From JAAELZ01 sp047639475 (lineage in GTDB: Bacteria > Pseudomonadota > Gammaproteobacteria > Arenicellales > Poriferihabitantaceae), in the NCBI GenBank assembly GCA_047639475.1, contig JBLIOD010000005.1, positions 1 through 64,000 on the forward strand: a stretch of DNA of 64,000 nt, written 5' to 3'. This document shows positions 9,265 to 16,297 of this stretch, one piece after another. The notes below the pieces were generated by a model. The model was not told where the DNA came from. It was given only the letters and a program-made list of their open reading frames with translations, and ran no database searches. The position numbers and the translations under genes are program-made. Position 1 is the stretch's first letter, and each line of letters begins with the position of its first letter.

Positions 9265-9761
9265 CACCCGGTATAGTCAAAATTGACCCTACTGTGCCAG
9301 ATAGACCGTCGTAATCCCAACCAAAGTCACTTTCACGCTATCTAGTGACCCGAGCAGTGAACGCGCTACCGGTAATGGAGATGCATAGGGTTAAATCATC
9401 AAATGAGTCAAAGTCGTGACTCGCCTGAGCTATGGGTACAATTATATCCATTACCGTTTCAGCAAAACTGTTGAGCTTGTTACCAGCGGGGTCACCCAGT
9501 TGGCCAACATTTTGATTTTAAGTCTCATGGCTAAAATAGCAGTGGCCCAGAAGTGGCCGTGGTGGTCGCATGTGCAGGAAGCAGGATGCTATTAATAACA
9601 GTCCGTGTCCATTTTTCAGGAAGCATTGTGTGGGCAGATAAAGCACTGCCTGATATAACCATGCTCTTGAGCAAGGCGCGTCTTGGCTTATTACCGGCTG
9701 CTTTAGACTTGCTTATTGAATGAGCGGGTTTCTTTGAAGAAATATTGTTCGAGTTATCCAT
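9185..9761 (-). pseudogene. Broken Tat-type secreted protein gene (LPAHA-type)
   Basis: From ATG 9761 the frame runs 76 codons. It shows RRALLK followed by a hydrophobic stretch, then LPEKWTRTVINSILLPAHATT. This resembles a family of small exported proteins whose twin-arginine signal is followed by a W-x-PVV-x-SV-x-LPAHA motif. The frame stops at 9531. A well-conserved continuation in another frame (NVGQLGDPAGNKLNSFAET, then IPGVTNTCNGSE) runs to about 9185 with one stop. The gene is therefore frameshifted and dead. The IS256-family element lies 8 bases upstream of the start codon and probably removed its promoter. Confidence 0.55.
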
Positions 9762-9768
9762 GACTTTC

Positions 9769-9793
9769 GAGTTATGCCTGAAAGTGGTGTATG
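9769..9793. repeat. Left terminal inverted repeat of the IS256-family element
   Basis: Reads GAGTTATGCCTGAAAGTGG and on to GTATG. It matches the reverse complement of 11135-11159 at 22 of 25 positions. Confidence 0.75.
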
Positions 9794-9869
9794 GAGTAGT
9801 TAACTAAAAGCGGCGTATCGGGATGAATTGAGTTTACAACAACTTAAACTTCCACAGACATACGCCACG

Positions 9870-11123
9870 ATGAAACAGAATAAAATTATTTCCTTTGAAA
9901 AGCCATAGCAAATCATCGATCCACTGCAAGAATTGATTCGAAATGGCGCAAGGCAACTCATTCAAACCGCGATCGAGAGTGAATTATCTGATCTGTTGGA
10001 TCGCAATGGTGAAAAAGTCTCAGATTCAGGACGTGCCGGTGTCGTTCGTAACGGCTATTTGCCAGAACGTGAACTGCATACTGGGATTGGCCCAGTCAAG
10101 GTACGTATTCCCAAGGTGCGCTCCCGAACTGGAGTACCGATCTGCTTTAGTGCCGCCGTATGTGCGTAAGACGAGAACACTAGAGGCGGCCCTGCCTTGG
10201 CTGTATCTCAAGGGTGTCAGCACTGGAGAAATGGGGGATGCGCTGAGTGTGCTATTGGGTCAATCAGCGACTGGGTTATCATCAAGCACAGTAAGCAAAC
10301 TCAAAGCAACGTGGTCTCTGGAGTGCAAGGATTGGAATAAAGAACGTTTAGATTCAAGATCGATGGGTTTATCTATGGGCAGACGGGATACACAGCGGTC
10401 TGCGCGGCGGTGAGGGCCAGCTGTGTGCCTTGGTTGTTATCGGAGTGAACGAGCGTGGTCACAAGAAGTTACTGGCGATTGAAGACGGTGAGCGAGAGTC
10501 TACGCAGAGTTGGCGAGAGGGTTTGTTGGCGCTCAAGGAGCGAGGCATAAATCAAGCAGAACTGGGCATCGGTGATGGCGCTTTAGGCTTCTGGAATGCC
10601 CAGGAAGAAGTCTATCCTGCTACTAAACATCAACGGTGCTGGGTACATAAAACAGCAACTTACTGAACAAGCCACCTAAATCGGTGCAGCCCAAAGCAAA
10701 AGCAGCACTGCATAACATCTGGCAGGAAGAAACTGAAGAAGCGCCGCAAAGCGCCTATCAATTATTCATTTAAATCTATCTAGACAAGTATCCCAAAGCC
10801 ACACAGTGTTTGGAAAAAGATCGCGAAGAGTTAATGGCGTTCTACTCGTTCCCTGCCAAGCATTGGGTGAGCATACGTACTACGAATCCAATTGAATTAA
10901 CCTTCCGGCTATCCGACACTGCACCAAACGATGCAAGGGATGCAAGGGATGTCTTAGCCGTGATGGCATGTTAAGCATGATGTTCAAACTGGGTCAGTGC
11001 GCAGAGAAAAAGTGGAACCGAATACGCGGGTTTGACTATCTAGCAAAAGTGATTCAAGGGGTTCCATTTAAAGATGGGATAAAGCAAACTAATCCCTATT
11101 CAGACCAAACCGAGGCCGCTTGA
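9870..11123 (+). pseudogene. IS256-family (mutator-type) transposase, multiply frameshifted
   Basis: The protein starts MKQNKIISFEKP and meets a TAG codon. It resumes in frame with LQELIRNGARQLIQTAIE, the N-terminal signature of IS256 transposases. Further frames carry ALPWLYLKGVSTGEMGDAL, VVIGVNERGHKKLLAIEDGE and the C-terminal QRCWVHK. The final piece ends at TGA 11121-11123. At least one nonsense mutation and three frameshifts are needed to join them. The DDE core is therefore split and there is no intact product. Confidence 0.85.
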
Positions 11124-11134
11124 AGGAAATGCCT

Positions 11135-11159
11135 CATACACCAAGTTCGGGCATAACTC
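11135..11159. repeat. Right terminal inverted repeat of the IS256-family element
   Basis: Inverted partner of 9769-9793 with three mismatches in 25 positions. It starts 11 bases after the transposase stop codon. Confidence 0.75.
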
Positions 11160-11357
11160 TGGCTTTTCCTTACGGTTTCAGAATTTCAGAATGGCTTAAT
11201 AACAGCCATATGTAGCTACAGTATAATACATAATGGCTGATTTATTTAACCGCTAAATCAATTGGCTGTTTTGAGGCAGTTACCTATCCTGCTTTTTAGC
11301 CACACACCAACGGTAACTTTCGTTAAGATAGTGCTACTCAATTATTTCAGACGGACC

Positions 11358-11678
11358 ATGTTATTAAGCAATTTAGAACAAATGCCCGGAAAGCGCATCG
11401 TCAAACATTTAGGCCTAGTTCAAGGCAGCACGGTGCGTAGTAAGCATCTAGGGCGAGACTTTTTAGCCGGCATTAAAAACGTATTTGGCGGTGAGCTATC
11501 GGCCTACACTGAGTTACTGCAAGAATCGCGCGAGGAAGCCGTTAAACGCATGACAAAGCAAGCCAGTGCCGTGGGTGCCAACGCCATCGTTAATGTGCGG
11601 TTTTCCACTTCGTCTATCACACAAGGCGCGGCGGAGCTATTTGCCTATGGCACTGCGGTTACCGTTGAAGACGAATGA
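11358..11678 (+). CDS. YbjQ/UPF0145-family protein
   Basis: A 106-residue protein of the heavy-metal-binding-like YbjQ fold (DUF74), matching the usual length of about 107. Family features visible are GLVQGSTVRSKH near residue 20, GGELSAYTELLQESREEAVKRM in the middle, and GANAIVNVRF before the C-terminal YGTAV strand. The biochemical role of the family is not established. I chose the ATG at 11358 because it gives the family length. The longer frame from 11262 has no similarity. It overlaps the next paralogue by four bases (ATGA), so it opens a membrane operon running to 14270. Confidence 0.85.
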   Translation: MLLSNLEQMPGKRIVKHLGLVQGSTVRSKHLGRDFLAGIKNVFGGELSAYTELLQESREEAVKRMTKQASAVGANAIVNVRFSTSSITQGAAELFAYGTAVTVEDE

Positions 11679-12124
11679 ACGGCTTTGATATATATATCTT
11701 TATCGTGTTACTGGCGATGGGGTATTTTGTGGGCTCTTATCTAGAAAAGCGCCATTATCAATCTATATTCAAGCGCGAAGACGAGTTGCAGGAGATTATA
11801 TTGATCACAACAAAGACGCTGCCAAACGACGTTGATATAAGCCACGGCGATTTAGTGACAGGCTCTGTGGTAGTTTCTGTCGATTATTTCAAGCGGTTTG
11901 TCGCCGGCCTTCGCAACTTGGTGGGAGGGCGCGTTTCGTCCTACGAATCACTACTTGACCGAGGTCGGCGTGAAGCCATTTTAAGAATGAAGGCTGATGC
12001 GCAAGCACAGCAATCGAATATGGTTTTCAACGTCAAGCTCGAAACCGCTTCTATCTCTAAAGGTGCAGGCAACAGCATCGGCTCAATTGAAGTTTTAGCC
12101 TACGGCACGGCCATTCGTCGTTAA
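11675..12124 (+). CDS. Membrane-anchored YbjQ-like protein
   Basis: A 149-residue paralogue of the preceding gene. It has an added N-terminal transmembrane helix (about residues 5-22) and a short charged linker. The YbjQ-like region follows from about residue 45 (TGSVVVSVDYFKRFVAGLRN, then GGRVSSYESLLDRGRREAILRM) and ends LAYGTAIRR. The helix would tether the domain to the inner membrane. It starts inside the stop of the first copy and precedes the M48 peptidase by 16 bases. A tandem soluble plus anchored pair beside a peptidase suggests a shared task at the membrane, but that is inference. Confidence 0.8.
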   Translation: MNGFDIYIFIVLLAMGYFVGSYLEKRHYQSIFKREDELQEIILITTKTLPNDVDISHGDLVTGSVVVSVDYFKRFVAGLRNLVGGRVSSYESLLDRGRREAILRMKADAQAQQSNMVFNVKLETASISKGAGNSIGSIEVLAYGTAIRR

Positions 12125-12140
12125 GGCATCAGCGTTTTAA

Positions 12141-12965
12141 GTGGAATACCAAAATCCGAAAATTCCGGAAGGGATCAACACCTCTAAAAACCACCCACTG
12201 AAAGACTTTGCGCTATTACTCATCGGTATTTCGGTGTTGCTGGTGTTCGCCGTGTTGCTGGTTAGTTGGTCGCTGCGCCTTGTTGGTCCATCGGTACCAT
12301 TTAACTGGGAGCAGGCCATTGCGCAAAAACTGGTTGATCAAATTGAGGGCACCAAATATCCACAACGACAAGCCAAGCTACAACAATTAGCGAACAATCT
12401 AAGTGCTCTTCAAGGGTTACCTGACGGCATGACCATCACCGTGCATTATAGCGACAGCGAAACCGTGAATGCTTTGGCCACACTAGGCGGGCATGTAGTG
12501 ATATTCCAAGGCCTGATTGACATCTTAGACAGTGAAAATGCGCTTGCGATGGTTATAGCCCATGAAATTGCCCACGTTAAATACCGCCATCCTATAGTAG
12601 CCCTGGGCCGTGCATTGGGCACTACAGTGGTGTTTTCGCTGCTCGGCGCGAGCGGCAATAATGTGACGACCCAAATGTTATCTAACTTTGGATTTCTTGC
12701 TGTGTTGTCTTTTAATCGCGAGCAAGAAAGTGAATCAGACATCAGTAGTTTATCAGCCGTTAACGCCCACTACGGACACACCAATGGCGCCAATGGCTTT
12801 TTTGTTAAGATGCAAGCATTTAGCGAAGGGTCAGACAAACAAGAAACAGCGTTTTTTTCGACTCATCCAAATACAGAAAGAAGAATTGAAGCCATGAGCC
12901 AACTTGCTGAAAAACAGGGTTGGCTAAGCTCTGGAACATTAACCCCGCTAGAAGGTTTTAATTAG
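12141..12965 (+). CDS. M48-family zinc metalloprotease
   Basis: A 274-residue membrane-anchored peptidase. A transmembrane helix lies at about residues 23-48. The catalytic HEIAH (HExxH) motif sits in VIAHEIAHVKYRHP near residue 145, and the third zinc ligand is in the following EQESESD segment near 200. The size and single-helix layout suit M48 enzymes of the periplasmic BepA/Oma1-like group, which degrade misassembled envelope proteins, rather than multi-spanning HtpX. Translation starts at GTG 12141. The gene is in an operon with the YbjQ pair and, further on, a rhomboid protease. Confidence 0.88.
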   Translation: MEYQNPKIPEGINTSKNHPLKDFALLLIGISVLLVFAVLLVSWSLRLVGPSVPFNWEQAIAQKLVDQIEGTKYPQRQAKLQQLANNLSALQGLPDGMTITVHYSDSETVNALATLGGHVVIFQGLIDILDSENALAMVIAHEIAHVKYRHPIVALGRALGTTVVFSLLGASGNNVTTQMLSNFGFLAVLSFNREQESESDISSLSAVNAHYGHTNGANGFFVKMQAFSEGSDKQETAFFSTHPNTERRIEAMSQLAEKQGWLSSGTLTPLEGFN

Positions 12966-13017
12966 GCAGCCATAATAAGAAGCCATTAAACACTAACGCT
13001 TAAGCTACAATTGAGCC

Positions 13018-13290
13018 ATGCCGATCGATTGCCAAGTTTTTAAAAGCGCCAAACAGCCTGATACTTATTTGTATTTAGAAAGAAAAAAGCAGCATAGCGA
13101 ACTCCCTGAAGGTTTATTGACTTTACTAGGCGACATTAACCCTATTCTGCATTTCAAATTGCACCCTGAGAAGCGCCTAGCACAAGCCAAGGCCATTGAC
13201 GTAATACAGGCAATTCAAGAGAACGGCTTCTATTTGCAAATGCCGCCTAAAGGCAACATCCAGGTCGACCTACACAACCATGATCACTAA
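13018..13290 (+). CDS. ycgL: YcgL domain protein
   Basis: A 90-residue protein of the YcgL family (UPF0745). The segments TYLYLERK near residue 16, PEGLLTLLG in the middle and GFYLQMPP near residue 75 match the family layout. Its function is unknown; in many gammaproteobacteria it is linked to RNase D or septum genes, which are not seen here. The next gene starts 11 bases before its stop, implying translational coupling. Confidence 0.85.
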   Translation: MPIDCQVFKSAKQPDTYLYLERKKQHSELPEGLLTLLGDINPILHFKLHPEKRLAQAKAIDVIQAIQENGFYLQMPPKGNIQVDLHNHDH

Positions 13291-13648
13291 AATATTTTTC
13301 ACCATGCTGGTGATCATAATTGTGGGCGTACTGTTTAGTAAACAACGCAGTAATTCGTCACCTACCACCACGTCTAATTCTGCTAAAAAATCTCCCCGAG
13401 CCAGTTTATCAACTAACCATCTGGCTTATAGTTTGGTGGCGCTACTGATTGTTGTATCCATTGTGTTAGCTTACTTTAACCGCAGTGAGGCCAATCAAAT
13501 TATCACGCTGAACGTATACGGAACCACGGGAGTACACACACAGTATCAAGCTTATCAAAAGAATATTAACGGTCGTTCGTTTACCACTACCGACAACCGA
13601 CAGGTTCAATTGGCCGAGACAGATCGCCTGGAGATCATTCAGCACTAA
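13280..13648 (+). CDS. Small membrane protein of unknown function
   Basis: A 122-residue protein I do not recognise. Two hydrophobic helices (about residues 3-20 and 51-68) flank a Ser/Thr/Asn/Lys-rich cytoplasmic-type loop. The C-terminal half (about 70-122) would lie across the membrane and is predicted to be polar and beta-rich. It overlaps ycgL and lies 16 bases before the rhomboid gene, so it belongs to the same operon. Short length and lack of motifs rule out an enzymatic call. Confidence 0.6.
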   Translation: MITKIFFTMLVIIIVGVLFSKQRSNSSPTTTSNSAKKSPRASLSTNHLAYSLVALLIVVSIVLAYFNRSEANQIITLNVYGTTGVHTQYQAYQKNINGRSFTTTDNRQVQLAETDRLEIIQH

Positions 13649-13664
13649 ATCCCCTCTCATCAGT

Positions 13665-14270
13665 ATGTTATCTCTATCCTTATTGAAGCGGTGCAAAGTG
13701 ACTACCGCGCTACTGGTTTGCAGCGTGATCGTTGCGCTTATCAGCGGAATAGGAAGCCGTTTTGACGCTGTTTTACCGTTTCTTATTTCAGCCTACCTTA
13801 GTCCGGTTCTACCAGAAGTATTGTCTGGTGAAGCATGGCGATTAATCACCCCTATTTTTGTGCACTTTGGCGTCATGCATTTGCTGTTCAATTCAATGAT
13901 GACCTTTCAACTCGGCAGCTTGCTCGAGCCACAAATGGGGATTCTTCGCTTCTCGTTCTTGATTTTGATTTTGGCCATCAGTTCAAACTTGGCACAATAT
14001 TTCGCAACCGGACCAAGCTTTGGTGGATTATCAGGGGTGCTGTATGGTCTATTTGGCTATTTCTGGATGGCCAGCCGTTTCAATCCCACTTTTGACATGC
14101 GCATTAATCCTAGCGCCGTAAAGATGTTAATGGGTTGGTTCGTGCTTTGTTGGTTTAATTTTTTTGGCTTACTGGGGAACATCGCTATCGCGAACATCGC
14201 TCATACCATGGGCTTAGCGATGGGCATGATTAGCGCTATCTTTGTAGCCAAAGTGTTGATCACACGCTAG
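13665..14270 (+). CDS. Rhomboid-family intramembrane serine protease
   Basis: A 201-residue, six-helix membrane protein. The catalytic Ser lies in GGLSGVLYG (about residue 126) and the partner His in IAHTMGLAMG (about 178). The upstream HFGVMHLLFN segment matches the conserved His/Asn loop of the family. Rhomboids cleave transmembrane substrates inside the bilayer. Ending the operon that also encodes an M48 peptidase, it points to membrane protein quality control. Its stop overlaps the stop of the convergent outer-membrane gene by four bases, so no terminator separates them. Confidence 0.9.
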   Translation: MLSLSLLKRCKVTTALLVCSVIVALISGIGSRFDAVLPFLISAYLSPVLPEVLSGEAWRLITPIFVHFGVMHLLFNSMMTFQLGSLLEPQMGILRFSFLILILAISSNLAQYFATGPSFGGLSGVLYGLFGYFWMASRFNPTFDMRINPSAVKMLMGWFVLCWFNFFGLLGNIAIANIAHTMGLAMGMISAIFVAKVLITR

Positions 14271-15454
14271 AAGAACAGCTGCAACTCCAACTTCAAATAA
14301 TCATTATCTTTGAAGCCATAAGCGATATTGTCGGTCGCGATATCACCAAACACCTGAGCTTCAATACTTAACTTTGCGTCATTCCATATCCGTCTCGCAC
14401 CTTCGATGCGAAAGCTGGTGGAGTCGTCATCTAAGTCTAAGAAACCACCCACTAATAGTTCGCTACTTTCCGCGTCATTAAACGCCAGGCGCGTTCCTAA
14501 GAACAGGTCATTTTGTAAATTAACCTGGCTGGCATCATCTCTTGAATCGATATGTATTTCTAGCAGAGCACCTACATCCAACAAACCTTCTTTTAGGCCA
14601 TAAAAGCTGTATTCAAATCCCGCCACCGCTGCATTGTAAGATGCGTTAATTTGGGAATTATTCAGTGCCTCTAGCTTCCACAACCACGTTTCGCTCGTAT
14701 ATTGCGCTTCCACACTGACCTGTTGCATTTGGGGGTAATAGGCGGCGAAACCACCGGCACCATTTGATCGGATCGTGGGCTGACGTGAGGTACCATCAAA
14801 CCACGATAGCCCGTAATCTAGCTGCCCTAGATAACCGTTTAGCCGTAGCGCGTAATCGACGTGATCGTCGCCGTTTGATGACTGAAATTGTGTTGCATTT
14901 TTGTCGACCGATAAGCCTAAATAAAAGCGACTGTTTGGCCCTAAAAATTCACGCTCACGAAACCCAGGTAAAACGAAGGCGGTCAACGTACTTTGCTCAA
15001 AAATATGGCTTAATCGGATCATCGGTTGGCCAAGCTTGTCCTCGCCATCAATGCCTTCTAGTGCATCAGTCTGGTTAATCACATCAACCAAATGATTCGA
15101 TTCCGCTACCCCCCAAAATTCTTTACCCACACCCACTAGCAACTCCCAATCTCCCTTTGCCGTTAGTACATTCAATTCACGAATATCAGCGTGACTGCGG
15201 TTGCTGTCTTCAGAATCCCAACGCAAAAATGGTTCCAGTGTGAACTGAGAATCACTATGCTTAAATCGATGTGTTATGCGTGGTTGTAGGCTCAACCCTA
15301 AACGGCTATCACGGGCTATACCTCCCTCTTTATTGGAAAAAAACTGCCCCTCGACAGCGAACTCTGAACTGATTTCAGTTGCACCCACTGGGTGGCTAAG
15401 TAGGGTAACCACAACAAAAGCAGTGGTAATAAATTTCGAAGCTAAGCGGCGCAT
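14267..15454 (-). CDS. Outer-membrane beta-barrel protein of an export cassette
   Basis: A 395-residue protein with a signal peptide (about 1-25, ending VGATE). Many short amphipathic strands alternate with acidic turns, and the C-terminus is LELQLFF, ending in the Phe typical of BAM substrates. I do not recognise a named porin family. Position is informative: it is the last gene of a unit TetR, RND transporter, LolA-like protein and barrel, so it is the probable outer-membrane partner of that system. Such barrels beside COG1033-type RND proteins are seen in other marine bacteria, mostly unstudied. Confidence 0.7.
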   Translation of the reverse strand: MRRLASKFITTAFVVVTLLSHPVGATEISSEFAVEGQFFSNKEGGIARDSRLGLSLQPRITHRFKHSDSQFTLEPFLRWDSEDSNRSHADIRELNVLTAKGDWELLVGVGKEFWGVAESNHLVDVINQTDALEGIDGEDKLGQPMIRLSHIFEQSTLTAFVLPGFREREFLGPNSRFYLGLSVDKNATQFQSSNGDDHVDYALRLNGYLGQLDYGLSWFDGTSRQPTIRSNGAGGFAAYYPQMQQVSVEAQYTSETWLWKLEALNNSQINASYNAAVAGFEYSFYGLKEGLLDVGALLEIHIDSRDDASQVNLQNDLFLGTRLAFNDAESSELLVGGFLDLDDDSTSFRIEGARRIWNDAKLSIEAQVFGDIATDNIAYGFKDNDYLKLELQLFF

Positions 15455-15486
15455 AGTCAGTAAGGTACGTTAGAAACTAAATGGGG

Positions 15487-16284
15487 TTACAGCAAACGCT
15501 TTAAGGCATTCTGATTGAAGTCTTTCTCAGTTAGGCCCGTACCAAATTCGTAGTTGGTCCAGTTCAATCGAGTTTTCTTTCCCGTTTGATGGTTTTCCAT
15601 GTCAAAGGTACTGGCACGCCAGAAACCACCCGTGTACTCTGCATAATCACGGAAGTTCAACGTCTTGAGTAACTTATCCTTGCGATCATAAAATTCTATC
15701 TTGCTTGCACGGTAATGTGCCTTATCCACCCAGGTGACTTGCTTTGCGTAACCCGAATTTTCATAAGCAGGGTAGCGCTCAGATACCGTACACTGCATCG
15801 CATCACCACAAGCTTCGTCACGCAGGTATTTATAGGTATATTTTTCTACCTCCTGCGAACCCAAATCTTCGAACGCAAATTCACTGCCCATAAACGGGCC
15901 TGATTTGTTCTTAGATGATATTCGTTTCACCCGCTTCAACGCAGGTAGGTACAACCATTGATCATCTGCTTCCAAGCCGTGTGTAAAGGTAAGCATCGCT
16001 GTGCCGCGTACGTCACGCGGCTCTTTAAACAACGAGAGAGCCTTATCACCATCACCATGAACCTCTAGTTGCCTTGAAACGATCTTGCGTGTGCTTTGTT
16101 TGCCGGCACGGTTTTCCAAGATCATTTCCATATCGGCGCTGAAGTCCATCCATCCAGTGTCTCTGGCATCAGCTGCCTTGGCTAACTCTAAGCCTTTTTC
16201 TTCGTCAGTTTGCGCTGATAAAGGCAAAGCATTCAAAGTGATTAAAGCAGTTAACAAAATGGGTTTTATATTTTTACCTAACAT
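15487..16284 (-). CDS. LolA-like outer-membrane lipoprotein-sorting domain protein
   Basis: A 265-residue periplasmic protein. The signal peptide ends at LSAQ (about residue 25). The rest fits the COG2834-type LolA-like half-barrel that accompanies RND-superfamily exporters: the segments WMDFSADMEMIL, GTAMLTFTHG, QWLYLPALKRVKRI and GSEFAFEDL are characteristic. The family is thought to carry a lipid or lipophilic cargo between an inner-membrane RND pump and the outer membrane. The start ATG at 16284 has a GAGG ribosome site; the upstream in-frame extension is unsupported. It follows the RND gene by 13 bases. Confidence 0.85.
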   Translation of the reverse strand: MLGKNIKPILLTALITLNALPLSAQTDEEKGLELAKAADARDTGWMDFSADMEMILENRAGKQSTRKIVSRQLEVHGDGDKALSLFKEPRDVRGTAMLTFTHGLEADDQWLYLPALKRVKRISSKNKSGPFMGSEFAFEDLGSQEVEKYTYKYLRDEACGDAMQCTVSERYPAYENSGYAKQVTWVDKAHYRASKIEFYDRKDKLLKTLNFRDYAEYTGGFWRASTFDMENHQTGKKTRLNWTNYEFGTGLTEKDFNQNALKRLL

Positions 16285-16297
16285 AATCGTTCCTCGG

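Larger units (their letters stand above)
9769..11159 (+). mobile_element. Inactivated IS256-family insertion sequence, termini recognisable
   Basis: A 1.39-kb element bounded by 25-bp terminal inverted repeats matching at 22 of 25 positions (9769-9793 and 11135-11159, both starting GAGTTATGCC read inward). The flanking octamers TGACTTTC (9761-9768) and TGGCTTTT (11160-11167) match at 6 of 8 positions, which fits a decayed 8-bp target duplication. The element encodes only a broken transposase, so it cannot move by itself. Confidence 0.75.
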
